The notes: generated by a model not told the origin, from the sequence alone. A DNA stretch of 54,676 nt from Bryobacterales bacterium (GCA_022823865.1 JAJEHF010000179.1:1-54676), one strand, 5' to 3'. Counted from the first letter of the stretch, positions 18,756-28,228 are shown. Program-made: numbers and translations.

Positions 18756-20516
18756 TCAGCGCGGTTCCTTGCCATCGGCTGCGAGTTGCCGGATAACGAT
18801 CAAACCGCCTTCTTGCCCGGAGATTGCCTGAGTGGATCCGTCCGGCCACGACACGTGCACGCGCTCGGCCCGACCGCTCTCGCCGAGACCGAAGTGGAGA
18901 TCGTCCGCATTCGACGAGAGATAGCTCCCTGCGCTCGTGCGAAACCCACGTTGCTCCCTCCCGTCCTCTGTCCGTACACGAACCGACGCCCCGATTGCAT
19001 CGCGATTCGAGCCTGCTCCTTCGAGCCGGATCGTGATGCTTTGACCTGCGTCTGATTGATTGCGAAGGATCAACGCCTCGCCGTCGTTGACGTTGACCAC
19101 CGCATCTACCCTGCCATCTCCATCCAGGTCGCCGAAAGCTGCCCCTCTGGCGGCCAGGCGTCGTTCGAAGGCAGGGCCAGCCTTTGAGGAAGTGTCGAAG
19201 AATCTCCCGAACAGGTTGCGCGCGAGCAGTATCGGTTCCTCGTGCGCGAGGGCCTCGTCCGAGCGCTCGATGTCGTCCATCACATGGCCTTGCCCCACGA
19301 GCAGGTCTCGCCAGCCGTCGTTGTCGAAGTCGACGAGTCCCATGCCCCAGCCGGACCGCAGCTCCGAGAGCGAAGCGATCCCGCTCAGTTCGGACACTGG
19401 TTCGAAGCGTTCGCCCAGATGGCGGTAAAGCCAGTATCCCTGTCGGCCCAGGGCATTCACGAGCAGATCCGGCCGCAGGTCGCCATCAAAGTCTCGCCAG
19501 ACCACGCCCATGCCGGCGTAGTCACGCCCCTCAGCATCGTATGCAGTGCCGAGCGGGATCGCCGCCTCCTCGAATCTCGCCCCGCGCTGGTTGAGAAAGA
19601 GCTGCTGCGGGTACGAATCGTTCGCGACGAAGACATCGACCCAGCCGTCACCATCGAAGTCATTCAGAGCGACGCCAAGGCCCTTGCCGGGGTGGTCCGC
19701 AACGCCCATCCGGGCCGAGGCATCCTCGAATCGCCCGTCGCCCAGGTTGCGGTAAACCTTGTGCGCGACGGGGCCGAATTCCCGGGGATGGCAATACGAG
19801 AGTCGGTCCGGCCGACCTTCCCCGCAGGGCTTGCTGGTTTCAAAGCTCCAGTCGAGGTACTGCGCCACGAAAAGGTCCAAGCGACCGTCGTTGTCGAAAT
19901 CGCCGAAGGCCGCGCCGGCCGACCAGCCTTCGCCTGCAACACCTGCCGCTGCGGCCACCTCTGTAAACTTGCCGCTGCCATCGTTCCGGTAGAGGACGTC
20001 CGGGCCGAAGTTCGTTACGAACAGATCCGAGTCTCCGTCGCCGTCGTAGTCGGCCACGGCTGCGCCCATCCCGTAGCCGCGGCCGGCCACTCCCGCCGAT
20101 TCGGTCACATCTTCGAACCGCCAATCTCCCAGATTCTTGTAGAGGCGGTTCCAGAAACGCTCGGCAACCTTCGCGGGGCCATTGACATCGCTCACGTTCG
20201 ATAGGTCGGCACCATTGACGAAGTAGAGGTCCCATAGGCCATCTCCGTCGTAGTCGATCAGCGCGACTCCGGCACCCATCGCCTCGACGAGATATTTCGG
20301 AGGCTGCTTCGACGCGACGTGATGGAACGAGATCCCGGACTCGCCAGTTACGTCGCGAAACCGCAAGTCTGCGGTCAGAATGCAGGGCAAGAGGCAGGCG
20401 AGGAGGATCGGCAACAAGAACAGACGAACCCGGCCGGCTACATGGGCGGGCCGATGGCTTGTCGGGCGCGTTCCGCCGGGGGCGCTAGTTTGCTCGGCTG
20501 CTGGGTTGTTCGGCAC
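18756..20516 (-). CDS. CRTAC1-like FG-GAP/VCBS protein with ASPIC/UnbV domain
   Basis: 586 residues. A membrane or signal segment (FLLPILLACLLPCILTA, about 32-48) is followed by FRDVTGESGISFHH and repeated calcium-binding propeller motifs of the form DYDGDGxxD (LIDYDGDGLWDLYFVN, VADYDGDGDSDLFVTN, FGDFDNDGRLDLFVAQ, LNDFDGDGWVDVFVAN and others), an FG-GAP/VCBS seven-bladed propeller. The C-terminus (ITIRLEGAGSNRDAIGASVRV to VSWPDGSTQ) is the ASPIC/UnbV domain. Such proteins are exported and adhesive or enzymatic roles are only guessed. Start is GTG at 20514-20516. It is alone on its strand. Confidence 0.88.
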   Translation of the reverse strand: MPNNPAAEQTSAPGGTRPTSHRPAHVAGRVRLFLLPILLACLLPCILTADLRFRDVTGESGISFHHVASKQPPKYLVEAMGAGVALIDYDGDGLWDLYFVNGADLSNVSDVNGPAKVAERFWNRLYKNLGDWRFEDVTESAGVAGRGYGMGAAVADYDGDGDSDLFVTNFGPDVLYRNDGSGKFTEVAAAAGVAGEGWSAGAAFGDFDNDGRLDLFVAQYLDWSFETSKPCGEGRPDRLSYCHPREFGPVAHKVYRNLGDGRFEDASARMGVADHPGKGLGVALNDFDGDGWVDVFVANDSYPQQLFLNQRGARFEEAAIPLGTAYDAEGRDYAGMGVVWRDFDGDLRPDLLVNALGRQGYWLYRHLGERFEPVSELSGIASLSELRSGWGMGLVDFDNDGWRDLLVGQGHVMDDIERSDEALAHEEPILLARNLFGRFFDTSSKAGPAFERRLAARGAAFGDLDGDGRVDAVVNVNDGEALILRNQSDAGQSITIRLEGAGSNRDAIGASVRVRTEDGREQRGFRTSAGSYLSSNADDLHFGLGESGRAERVHVSWPDGSTQAISGQEGGLIVIRQLAADGKEPR

Positions 20517-20899
20517 TACGATCTACACCGAGCTCACAGGGATATTCTCTTGCATAGGGTGCTGAACGTTCGCAACGTGTAAAGGGGCGAGCTGGCACTG
20601 GTGGCGCAGGAATACGTGATAATGAGTGCCGCAAGCCTGCAGTTGCGGAATCGATGCTAGCTCTGTGTAGCGTTTGATCGCGCCGGCGCGAGGCCACGCC
20701 TTGTGCGGGTGCGCGACCTGCTTGGCCATCTGCTCGCAAGGAACGAAGAATCGTCCGCATTCATGATCTTCGCTTCGGCAATTATGGAGGTTCGTCAGTC
20801 GCAACCCGACACGTAATGAACGACATGTGAACGGTTGAGGCCACAGCGCCATAGGGTCCAAAGCCGGGGGAGATTGAGGTTCAAGAAAGGGGTTACATC
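20517..20899. other. Intergenic region, nothing recognised
   Basis: 383 bases between divergent genes. Open frames exist but none resembles a known protein. It presumably carries promoters for both flanking genes; GAAAGGGG just before 20900 is the ribosome site of the small gene there. Confidence 0.3.
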
Positions 20900-21175
20900 A
20901 TGGGAGTTCGACGGCCGCGTTACAGCAAGGAAGAGTTCGCTCAACGTGGCCAGGAGATCTATGAGAAGCGGGTAAGACCGCAGGTGGAGGAAGGGAACAG
21001 CGGGAGGGTCGTGGCGATCGACATCGAGACTGGAGAGTTCGAGATGGGAGACGACGCTCTTGCCGCTTCCGGCGAGCTCTTGGCACGGTGTCCCGACGCA
21101 CAGCCGTGGCTGGTGCGTATCGGGCACCGCGCAGTTCACCGGTTTGGACACTCTCATGGGCGGAGTGCAGCATGA
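20900..21175 (+). CDS. Small conserved protein paired with an aspartic protease
   Basis: 91 residues, soluble and charged: RPRYSKEEFAQRGQEIYEKR then GRVVAIDIETGEFEMGDDAL and WLVRIGHRAVHRFG. I recognise this as a recurring small protein of unknown function seen next to DTGF-type aspartic proteases in cyanobacteria and other bacteria; no domain name is attached. GAAAGGGG (about 20885-20892) precedes the ATG. Its TGA overlaps the next ATG (ATGA at 21172), so the two are translated together. A regulatory or toxin-antitoxin-like relation is conceivable but unproven. Confidence 0.75.
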   Translation: MGVRRPRYSKEEFAQRGQEIYEKRVRPQVEEGNSGRVVAIDIETGEFEMGDDALAASGELLARCPDAQPWLVRIGHRAVHRFGHSHGRSAA

Positions 21176-21543
21176 TCGAGGGTACGGTGAACGAGAACCT
21201 TGAGGTCACCATCCGCCTGAAACTCCACAGCGATTCTGGAGAAGCACAAGACATAGAGGCCATCGTCGATACTGGTTTCACGGGTCATTTGACCCTCCCG
21301 GTTGAATTGATCGAACACTTGGCCTTGTCTTGGCTAAGTCGCGGGCATGCCCTGTTGGCAGATGGCAGCCTTCATGTCTTCGACGTGTACATCGGTACGC
21401 TGACGTGGAACGGGCAGGCCCGGACCGTGGAGGTCGACGAGGCTGAAACCGACCCGCTCGTGGGAATGCGGCTGCTTAGGGATCACAACCTGAACGTGGA
21501 TGTGGTCGACAACGGGAAGGTGAGGATCGAGGCGTTAGCATGA
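21172..21543 (+). CDS. Clan AA retropepsin-like aspartic protease (DTGF type)
   Basis: 123 residues. IEAIVDTGFTGHLTLP contains the single catalytic Asp-Thr-Gly of a retropepsin monomer, with the Phe of the DTGF subgroup. LVGMRLLRDHNLNVDV near the C-terminus is the hydrophobic strand typical of the second half, so a homodimer is required for activity. No membrane segment, hence cytoplasmic. It is the second gene of an overlapping pair; the start at 21172 follows from the ATGA overlap. Substrate unknown. Confidence 0.82.
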   Translation: MIEGTVNENLEVTIRLKLHSDSGEAQDIEAIVDTGFTGHLTLPVELIEHLALSWLSRGHALLADGSLHVFDVYIGTLTWNGQARTVEVDEAETDPLVGMRLLRDHNLNVDVVDNGKVRIEALA

Positions 21544-21656
21544 TTCTCGCGGTTCATTGCAGGACACGCTGAGATCGGACAACACCGACGAGACGGGGTC
21601 AATTCCGGAGCGATGGCTTAGACTGGGTTGCTCACGTTCGCAGGACGCGTTCACCG

Positions 21657-22424
21657 ATGGTTTGGGCAATGCTATGCGCGCGCGGCGGTCGTATAGCGGC
21701 ACTAGTCGGCGCGATGCTGTGTGTAGCGGCGTCTGCCCGCACAGCCGAGACGCGGGTGGCGGTAGCAGCCAATTTCCGCGATGCCTGCGCTGAGATCGGC
21801 CGAGCATTCGGAGAGGCGACCGGTCACCGGGCGGTGTTTAGCTTCGGACCCACAGGACAGCTCTATGCTCAGATCGCGCAGGGGGCCCCATACGATGTCT
21901 TTCTCGCGGCCGACCGAGCTAGGGTCGAACGCGCCCTAGCGGAAGGTCTCGCCGTTGAGGGAAGCAGGCAGACCTACGCCTCGGGCCGGCTCGTTCTGTT
22001 CAGCATGGACACTTCCCTGGTTACCGGTTCTGAAACGCTGACCGGCGCGGGTTTCGAAAGATTGGCGATCGCAGAGCCGGCCATCGCGCCGTACGGCTTA
22101 GCTGCGATTCAGGTGCTGCGCGCGCTCGCCGTGCATGACCGTATCCGGGGCAGGGTCGTGCGTGGACAGAGCGTGGCGCAAGCGTACCAGTTCGTGCATA
22201 GCGCCAATGCCGATCTAGGCTTGGTCGCCCTGTCTCAGGTTGTCCTGCACGACAAGGGCTCGCGCTGGGTCGTGCCTGAGCGCCTGCACGAGCCGATCCT
22301 CCAGGATGCGGTCTTGCTGCGCCACGGCATCGCCAACGAGGCCGCCCGGGCATTCTTGGAATTCTTGCGAGGTCCTCAAGCCGACGCCGTGCGAGCGCGA
22401 TTCGGCTATGGCTTGGCGAGGTGA
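21657..22424 (+). CDS. modA: Molybdate ABC transporter, periplasmic binding protein
   Basis: 255 residues with a signal peptide ([19 protein letters not shown]). [21 protein letters not shown] and [19 protein letters not shown] then [16 protein letters not shown] are the ModA oxyanion-binding segments. ModA captures molybdate or tungstate and delivers it to ModB. Start ATG 21657, with an alternative ATG at 21669. First of three overlapping genes (GTGA junction with modB at 22421). Molybdate supply suits molybdopterin enzymes, none of which is in this window. Confidence 0.93.
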   Translation: MVWAMLCARGGRIAALVGAMLCVAASARTAETRVAVAANFRDACAEIGRAFGEATGHRAVFSFGPTGQLYAQIAQGAPYDVFLAADRARVERALAEGLAVEGSRQTYASGRLVLFSMDTSLVTGSETLTGAGFERLAIAEPAIAPYGLAAIQVLRALAVHDRIRGRVVRGQSVAQAYQFVHSANADLGLVALSQVVLHDKGSRWVVPERLHEPILQDAVLLRHGIANEAARAFLEFLRGPQADAVRARFGYGLAR

Positions 22425-23113
22425 GCAGCTTGACCGATCCGAACAGCCTTTTGACGCCGATTTGGCTGACGCTCAAGCTGGCCACTTGTTCGACTGTCCT
22501 GCTGCTGTTGATCGGCACCCCGGCTGCTTGGTGGCTGGCGCGGTCGAGAGCCCGCTGGAAAGAAGCGATCGCTGCTGTCGTCGCGCTGCCGCTAGTCCTG
22601 CCTCCGACGGTCTTGGGCTTTTACTTGCTGATCGCGCTGGGCCCATCCGGACCGGGGGGCTGGTTGGCCGGGCTGGCCGGCGCGCGCACGCTCGCGTTCT
22701 CGTTCTTCGGGATCGTAATCGGCTCGGTGATCTACTCGCTGCCCTTTGTCGTGCAGCCCATTCGCAACAGTTTCGAATCGTTTGGAGACAGGCCGCTGGA
22801 AGTGGCGGCAACGCTAGGCGCCACGCCTTGGGATGCGTTCTGGTCCGTGGCCGTTCCGCTCGCACGGCCGGGCTTCATCACCGGAGCGGTACTGGGCTTT
22901 GCCCACACGGTCGGGGAATTCGGCGTGGTCTTGATGATCGGAGGCAACATCCCGGGCGAGACCAAGGTGCTCTCGATCGCCGTCTACGAGCTGGTCGAGA
23001 CCCTGCGGTGGACCGAAGCCCACCTATTGGCCGGCGGCATGCTTGCGTTCTCATTTGCGGTGATCCTCTCGATGATGGTCCTGCAGAAGAGGACGGGAAG
23101 CGGGGGCGCGTAG
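22421..23113 (+). CDS. modB: Molybdate ABC transporter, permease
   Basis: 230 residues, an integral membrane protein with about five hydrophobic helices ([40 protein letters not shown] and others). The coupling motif [23 protein letters not shown] (EAA loop) contacts the ATPase. GTG start overlaps the modA stop as GTGA. Its TAG shares one base with the GTG of modC, so all three subunits are translationally coupled. Confidence 0.93.
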   Translation: MSSLTDPNSLLTPIWLTLKLATCSTVLLLLIGTPAAWWLARSRARWKEAIAAVVALPLVLPPTVLGFYLLIALGPSGPGGWLAGLAGARTLAFSFFGIVIGSVIYSLPFVVQPIRNSFESFGDRPLEVAATLGATPWDAFWSVAVPLARPGFITGAVLGFAHTVGEFGVVLMIGGNIPGETKVLSIAVYELVETLRWTEAHLLAGGMLAFSFAVILSMMVLQKRTGSGGA

Positions 23114-24237
23114 TGCCGAACCAAGATTCCATCGAGGCGGCCTTCCGAGGGCAACTCGGCGCCTTTCGCTTGGATGTCGAGTTCGCGGCACCGCTGCGAG
23201 GCATCACAGCGTTGTTCGGGCCCTCGGGCTGCGGCAAGACCACCATCCTGCGCTGCTTGGCTGGCCTGCGGAGAGTGCCGGGACGGCTTAGCGTGTCTGG
23301 GCAGACCTGGCAAGACGATGCGTCCGACATCTTTCTCCGCCCCCACCAGCGTTCCTTGGGTTATGTGTTCCAAGAGCCCAGCCTCTTTCAGCACCTCTCT
23401 GTACGCGACAACTTGAGGTATGGCTGGCTGCGGTCTTCTCGGGCCGGAGCGCATCCGGTCGTGGATTTCAGCGAGGTCGTGGAGTTAATGGGACTCGCTT
23501 CGTTGCTAGATCGCTCGCCATCCGCTCTGTCGGGCGGGGAGCGGCAGCGGGTTGCCTTGGCCCGGGCCTTGCTAGCTCGGCCTCGGCTGCTGCTGATGGA
23601 CGAGCCGCTGGCAGGCTTGGATCAAGTTGCCAAGGAAGAGATCCTGCCGTACATCGAGACGCTGCACGAGAAGCTGGCCGTGCCAGTTCTATATGTCAGC
23701 CACGATCTGCGCGAGGTCGCCCGGCTTGCTGACTCGATGATCGTGCTGTCGGCTGGGCGCAAGGTCTGCGAAGGTTCGGTTCAGGAGATTCTGGAGCGCT
23801 TGGACTTGGATCCCGGTGACGGGGAGTTTGAAGCCGGCGTGATTCTGGAGGCGCGGGTGTCTGGTCACGACGCCGAGTTCCGCATGACCAGGCTGGACCA
23901 TCACGGCCAGCGAATCGTGATTCCCGGTATTGACCTAGCTGTTGGAGAATACGTCCGCTTGCGCATCCGCGCCCGCGATGTCGCCTTGGCCGTGGCCAAG
24001 CCTTCCGCCATCAGTGTGCGCAACATCCTCGCGGGCACGGTATTGGATACGGCGCAGGACCCAGACACGGCGTTTGCCGAGGTCTTGGTGGATGTCGGCG
24101 GCGGGAAACTGCGCGCGAGAATCACGCGAGACGCCCTGCAAGACCTGGGATTGGAGGCGGGCAGCTCCGTCTATGCGCTGATCAAGAGCATTTCGTTCGA
24201 TCGCCCCGTGATTGGGCGAGTCGCCCACGACTCCTGA
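23113..24237 (+). CDS. modC: Molybdate ABC transporter, ATP-binding protein
   Basis: 374 residues from GTG 23113. Walker A GPSGCGKTT, Q-loop in YVFQEPSLF, signature LSGGERQRVALARALL, Walker B LLLMDEP and the switch histidine in YVSHDLRE are all intact. The C-terminus (SVRNILAGTVLDTAQD to SSVYALIKSISFD) is the Mop/TOBE molybdate-sensing domain characteristic of ModC. The enzyme powers molybdate import on the cytoplasmic face. The start is fixed by the TAGTG junction with modB; the frame itself is open far upstream, inside modB. Confidence 0.93.
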   Translation: MPNQDSIEAAFRGQLGAFRLDVEFAAPLRGITALFGPSGCGKTTILRCLAGLRRVPGRLSVSGQTWQDDASDIFLRPHQRSLGYVFQEPSLFQHLSVRDNLRYGWLRSSRAGAHPVVDFSEVVELMGLASLLDRSPSALSGGERQRVALARALLARPRLLLMDEPLAGLDQVAKEEILPYIETLHEKLAVPVLYVSHDLREVARLADSMIVLSAGRKVCEGSVQEILERLDLDPGDGEFEAGVILEARVSGHDAEFRMTRLDHHGQRIVIPGIDLAVGEYVRLRIRARDVALAVAKPSAISVRNILAGTVLDTAQDPDTAFAEVLVDVGGGKLRARITRDALQDLGLEAGSSVYALIKSISFDRPVIGRVAHDS

Positions 24238-24254
24238 ACCGGCGCGATGCGCGC

Positions 24255-25496
24255 TCAGTCTGCGCTGACCTGCCCGAGCGCGGCCCGCGTCGCATCGAGC
24301 TCTGCCTTGTGGCTCTGCTCGTAGTGCTGTCGCAGCAGATCCTTGCCGTAGTCGTTCCCGTTGGGCGTGCGTGTCACCGAGTGGATGTGCTGCCGGGTAG
24401 GCCGGCGCGGCAGGTGGCGCAGGAAGATCGGGCGCTGGTGGTCGAACTCGATCAGGATGACCGGGCTGTGGACACGGTAGTAGAAGGTGCTCTCCGGGCC
24501 GAATTCGCCGATCCAGGCGAAATAGGTCTGGCCTAGGTGCCGCTCCACCTCGGCCATCTTGACCTTGGCATGACCGTCGGACATGTTTCCGACATATTCC
24601 CGCACCAGAGCGAGAAGCAGTTCGCGCTGTTCCGAATTGAGCTGGCTGGCCCGCAGCCCGGCGTAGTCCAGAACAACGTTGTCGCTGAACGCCTCGGCCG
24701 CTGCGTTGTTGCCGGTCTTGGTGGTGGCGAGCACCGCCTTGGCCCGCTGCTCGTCGGTGAGCGAGTGCACGAGTTCAAGCCCCCGTCGCTGTTCCTCCTG
24801 CATCACCGACACGCCCTTGTACTTGCCGGAGTCGGCGATTACCGGCTCAGAGCCCATGAAGGTCGGCGTCATCACGACTTGGTCGCCCAGCACGAAGTAG
24901 TTGACGATCAGGTGGTGGCCGTCAAGCTGCCAGCCCCACGGTTTGTCCGCGGACGGCTCGCCCATGAACGTGAAGTAATAGAACCACTCGTCCAGTTCTT
25001 CGAAGTTGGAGGTGATCTCGCCCAGCGTGTAGTTCAAGCGCATGATGTCGCGGCTTCGTTGGAAGCCCTTCGCGCTCAGCCCGGCGTTCATCAGGGCGTA
25101 GGCAGCTTCGCGTTGCCGCTCGTCCAACTCCGTGAACGACACCCCCTGCCGGGGCAGGGAGTGCTGGTTTGCCCAGCGGCGCCACTCCGAGTCATCGACC
25201 GGGAATTGCGCCTTGCCGCGCTGCTCGTCAGTCAGGACCGTCAGGAACGCTCGGGCGGCGTCCAAGACGGGCTTGGTGGAGATTCCGGTCGAGCGGACGG
25301 AGAAGAGCCCTGGCTCCACCTTGCCGTTCGTGGTCGTGCCAATGAATTCTTGGGCAAGCGCCGCCTGCTCGGCTTGGGCAAACCGGTTTCCGCGGTAGCG
25401 TTGCTGCGGCAGGGCGGTGGTGACCACCAGTCCGGCCGCCACAAGCGCAACGAAGGCAGTCAAGAGGTGGAATCGTCGTGAACGAAGGAGTGCCAT
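24255..25496 (-). CDS. DUF3500 family protein, exported
   Basis: 413 residues. A signal peptide or anchor (RFHLLTAFVALVAAGLVVTTALP) precedes a DUF3500 domain covering most of the protein: FPVDDSEWRRWANQH, RQGVSFTELDERQREAAYALMNAGLS, WGWQLDGHHLIVNY and TPTFMGSEPV. Family function is unknown; members occur in Acidobacteria and Planctomycetes. It converges with modC with 17 bases between stops, and its 5' end diverges from the TPR gene. Confidence 0.85.
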   Translation of the reverse strand: MALLRSRRFHLLTAFVALVAAGLVVTTALPQQRYRGNRFAQAEQAALAQEFIGTTTNGKVEPGLFSVRSTGISTKPVLDAARAFLTVLTDEQRGKAQFPVDDSEWRRWANQHSLPRQGVSFTELDERQREAAYALMNAGLSAKGFQRSRDIMRLNYTLGEITSNFEELDEWFYYFTFMGEPSADKPWGWQLDGHHLIVNYFVLGDQVVMTPTFMGSEPVIADSGKYKGVSVMQEEQRRGLELVHSLTDEQRAKAVLATTKTGNNAAAEAFSDNVVLDYAGLRASQLNSEQRELLLALVREYVGNMSDGHAKVKMAEVERHLGQTYFAWIGEFGPESTFYYRVHSPVILIEFDHQRPIFLRHLPRRPTRQHIHSVTRTPNGNDYGKDLLRQHYEQSHKAELDATRAALGQVSAD

Positions 25497-25731
25497 GGTG
25501 CCCTACAACGATACAAGACTGTTCGCCCTTCTGGGTGCCGCGAGTCGGGTGCGTTCGACTAGGGTCGGTTCGGACCAATCGCATCGCCTGTCCCAACTCA
25601 CCCCTGGGCCGGCATCTTCGCACCGGATCGCGGAGGCGCGGCCAGAGCGCGCGCATTCCGCCTGCGATCCGTGTGGCTAGAACGGTTTGTGTACTCCGCG
25701 CTCCAAATCAAGGCTCGGATTGCTAGGCTAA

Positions 25732-27222
25732 ATGACCGTGAGAGTCCTAATCGCCACATTGTTCGCCCTTGCCATGCCGCTAGCTGCTGACCAGCGGCTC
25801 GGCGTGATCGAGTTTCCCAACAGCGGAAGCGCCGAGGCGCAAGATCATTTCCTGACCGGTGTGCTGCTGATGCACAACTTCGAGTACGACGACGCGGCTG
25901 CTGCCTTCCAGCGGGCGCACGAAACGGACCCGAGTTTCGGGATGGCCTATTGGGGAGAGGCTCTGTCGCATTACCGTCCGGTCTGGGGCCGCGAGGACTT
26001 GGCCAAGGGGCGGGCCGCGCTTGCTGGCGTTGCCGAGGCGAAGCGGCTGACGGAGCGCGAGCGGGGCTATATCGACGCGGCTCGTATTGTGTTCGGGGAA
26101 GGCGAAAAGGAAGATCGCTGGCAGCGGTACTCGAATGCCATGGAGCAGCTGTATCGAGCGCATCCAGAGGACCGCGAGGCAGCCAGCTTCTATGCTGTGT
26201 CCCTGTTCGGAACGACAGGCAGGACGCGGGACACCTGGACCTACATGCGGATCGCGGCGATTGCCGAGGATGTCTATCTCGAGAACCCGGACCACCCGGG
26301 CGCTCTGCACTACCTGATTCACTCCTTCGACGATCCAGTCCACGCCCCGCTGGGTCTTCGGTACGCCCGCCGGTACTCCAAGGTGGCTTCGTCCGCGCCG
26401 CACGCGCAGCACATGCCAACCCACATCTTCTTGGCGCTAGGCATGTGGGAGGAGTGCGTTTCGTCGAACATCGACTCTTGGGAGTCGTCCGAGGCCAGGG
26501 TCAAGCGCTTGGGCCTTGGCAGCGATGATCGCGGCTACCACGCGCTGTGGTGGATGCAGTACGGCTACCTGCAGATGGGCCGCTTCGACGAAGCGCGCCA
26601 GCGGCTGGCCGTGGTCGAGCACGATGCGAAGGTTTCGGGCACTCGGCTGGCCCGCGGCCATCACGCCTACATGCGCTCGCAGTTCTTGATCGATACCGAG
26701 CAGTGGGACTTGGATTTGATGCCAGTCGATGCGGAGGGCATCGATGCCCGGGCGTGGGGCTCTAACGCCTTGGCTGAGGGCATGCGGGCTGTCAAGACCG
26801 GTGACACCGAGGTTGCCGAGCGCTGGCTTGCCAGGCTGCGCGACTATTCCGCCAAGCACTCTGATCGATCCCGCTCGCTGCCGATCGTGGTGTTGGAACT
26901 TGAAGGTTTGCTCTTGCTTGAGAAGAAACCGAAGGCCGCCGTGGAGAAGCTCCGCGAGGCGGCCGCCATGGAGGAAGGGACTGCCTTCGGGTACGGCCCG
27001 CCGTTTCCCGCCAAGCCCGCGTTCGAGCTGCTTGGCGACGCGTTGCTCGGCTTGGACCGGCCCGGAGAGGCGGCCCAAGCGTATCAGACCTCTCTAGATC
27101 GCGCGCCGCGGCGCGCCCTGTCTCTGAAGGGGTTGCGCAAGGCTGCCAAGGCAACTGGGGACAGCGAGACCGTCGCGCGCATGGACGCCGAACTCAAGGG
27201 GTACGGGAAAGGGAAGTCATGA
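25732..27222 (+). CDS. TPR-repeat protein, exported
   Basis: 496 residues with a short signal peptide (RVLIATLFALAMPLAA). Tetratricopeptide repeats are seen early (VLLMHNFEYDDAAAAFQRAHETDPSFGMAYWGEAL) and late (LGDALLGLDRPGEAAQAYQTSLDRAPRRALSL). The middle resembles the long TPR proteins common in soil Acidobacteria and Planctomycetes. Probably a periplasmic scaffold; no enzymatic motif seen. A 12-bp palindrome CCGGGGCCCCGG (27224-27235) lies directly after its stop. Confidence 0.82.
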   Translation: MTVRVLIATLFALAMPLAADQRLGVIEFPNSGSAEAQDHFLTGVLLMHNFEYDDAAAAFQRAHETDPSFGMAYWGEALSHYRPVWGREDLAKGRAALAGVAEAKRLTERERGYIDAARIVFGEGEKEDRWQRYSNAMEQLYRAHPEDREAASFYAVSLFGTTGRTRDTWTYMRIAAIAEDVYLENPDHPGALHYLIHSFDDPVHAPLGLRYARRYSKVASSAPHAQHMPTHIFLALGMWEECVSSNIDSWESSEARVKRLGLGSDDRGYHALWWMQYGYLQMGRFDEARQRLAVVEHDAKVSGTRLARGHHAYMRSQFLIDTEQWDLDLMPVDAEGIDARAWGSNALAEGMRAVKTGDTEVAERWLARLRDYSAKHSDRSRSLPIVVLELEGLLLLEKKPKAAVEKLREAAAMEEGTAFGYGPPFPAKPAFELLGDALLGLDRPGEAAQAYQTSLDRAPRRALSLKGLRKAAKATGDSETVARMDAELKGYGKGKS

Positions 27223-27434
27223 CCCGGGGCCCCGGTGATAGGGCCGAGTCCTGCCTCATGTCGGCAAGTTGAGCGAAAGCGCACGCGCAACTTATTCACA
27301 GGAACAGATCTACCGCTTACAGTCCTCTCTGGATGGCGCCTGCGACAGGCACTCTCTCTGACTCTTTCGCTAGTCCTCACTTTCCGAACAGTATTCTTCG
27401 GGATGACTACAGCCGTCGCCGAAACTCGTAACCG

Positions 27435-27659
27435 TTACCTCCGACCCACCAGCCTGAGAAACTCGTCTCGGGTCAAGCCAGCGTCGCGGATCAGTGCTCT
27501 GAGAAGCCCCCGACCCAGTTCGCGGTGTCTTGGTACCGAGAGTCGCCTGCCAGTTGGCCCAATCAGGATCATATGGCTACCTTCCGTTCGGTCGAGGGAG
27601 AATCCGATCCGCGCGACTATCGTCGCGAAGTCGTCTCCCGAGAGAACAGGTAGCCGCAC
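27435..27659 (-). CDS. hicA: HicA family mRNA interferase toxin
   Basis: 74 residues. The double-stranded-RNA-binding-like HicA fold is recognisable: SGDDFATIVARIGFSLDRTEGSHMILIGP followed by VPRHRELGRGLLRALIRDAGLTRDEFLRL. The catalytic histidine sits in GSHMIL and the protein ends in the usual helix. HicA cleaves mRNA when freed from HicB. GTG start at 27657-27659, six bases after the stop of the upstream HicB gene. The order antitoxin-toxin is reversed from the classical hicAB but is known in other members. Confidence 0.88.
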   Translation of the reverse strand: MRLPVLSGDDFATIVARIGFSLDRTEGSHMILIGPTGRRLSVPRHRELGRGLLRALIRDAGLTRDEFLRLVGRR

Positions 27660-27665
27660 CGCGGT

Positions 27666-28220
27666 TTACGCTCGCACCTCGACGATCTGATACTCAGACG
27701 ACGGGGGTAGAGCGGCGTCGTGCTCTCGCAGACTCGCCAGATAGCCTCTGATCGCTTCCCGCACGTTGTCGAGCGCCTCTTCCCTCGTCCGTCCCTGACT
27801 GTGGCACCCAGGCAGCGCTGGACAACTCGCCACCTCCCAGCCGTCCTCATCGGTCTGGAACACCACTAGCAGTCTGCGCACTTCGCCGTCGTCTTGGTTC
27901 GTGGCTCCCGGGTCGACGAAGGACGCGGGATCGCTACTCGCGTGTCTCGGTGTTCCGGCGCTGTCTGGCGAGCGTACTCGGCCCTCGAAGATGTCGAAGC
28001 CTAGTCGCGTGAGAATCCGATGCGCGTCTTGTGCTGTAAAGCCTATTGACGGCAAGCCGGTGACTAGCCGAACAACTTGCTTGATCGGGAAACGCCGCCC
28101 GTGGAGTTCGAGGAAGTACTTGTTCCGCCCATCGATTGGGGTCGGCGACGCGTCCCGCGTAGCTCTGAGAATGTCGTTTGACGTAATCGAGAGCGCTGTA
28201 CCACGGAGCACGAATGTCAT
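27666..28220 (-). CDS. hicB: HicB antitoxin with an N-terminal extension domain
   Basis: 184 residues from ATG 28218-28220, preceded by AAGGAGG at ideal distance. The C-terminal part (about 118-184) is HicB: RRLLVVFQTDEDGWEVASCP, ALPGCHSQGRTREEALDNV, AIRGYLASLREHD. The N-terminal 80 residues form a separate domain (GTALSITSNDILRATRDA, NKYFLELHGRRFPIKQVVRL, TAQDAHRILTRLGFDI) resembling the head domain found in McrA-like and other defense proteins, I think a DNA-contact module. A Ser/Pro-rich linker joins them. Ordinary HicB proteins are 70-140 residues and use an HTH or ribbon-helix-helix for DNA binding, so this domain may replace it. Confidence 0.8.
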   Translation of the reverse strand: MTFVLRGTALSITSNDILRATRDASPTPIDGRNKYFLELHGRRFPIKQVVRLVTGLPSIGFTAQDAHRILTRLGFDIFEGRVRSPDSAGTPRHASSDPASFVDPGATNQDDGEVRRLLVVFQTDEDGWEVASCPALPGCHSQGRTREEALDNVREAIRGYLASLREHDAALPPSSEYQIVEVRA

Positions 28221-28228
28221 TCGGGGAT

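Noticed and set aside
20523-20861. A 112-codon minus-strand frame between the CRTAC1 gene and the protease cassette
   Set aside because: Composition is Cys/His-rich without a motif or ribosome site; judged non-coding.
21544-21656. A molybdenum-cofactor riboswitch ahead of modA
   Set aside because: Only 113 bases separate it from the preceding gene and I see no matching conserved fold, so no riboswitch is claimed.
27224-27235. CCGGGGCCCCGG as a terminator after the TPR gene
   Set aside because: The palindrome has no loop and no T-run, so it cannot form a normal terminator stem.
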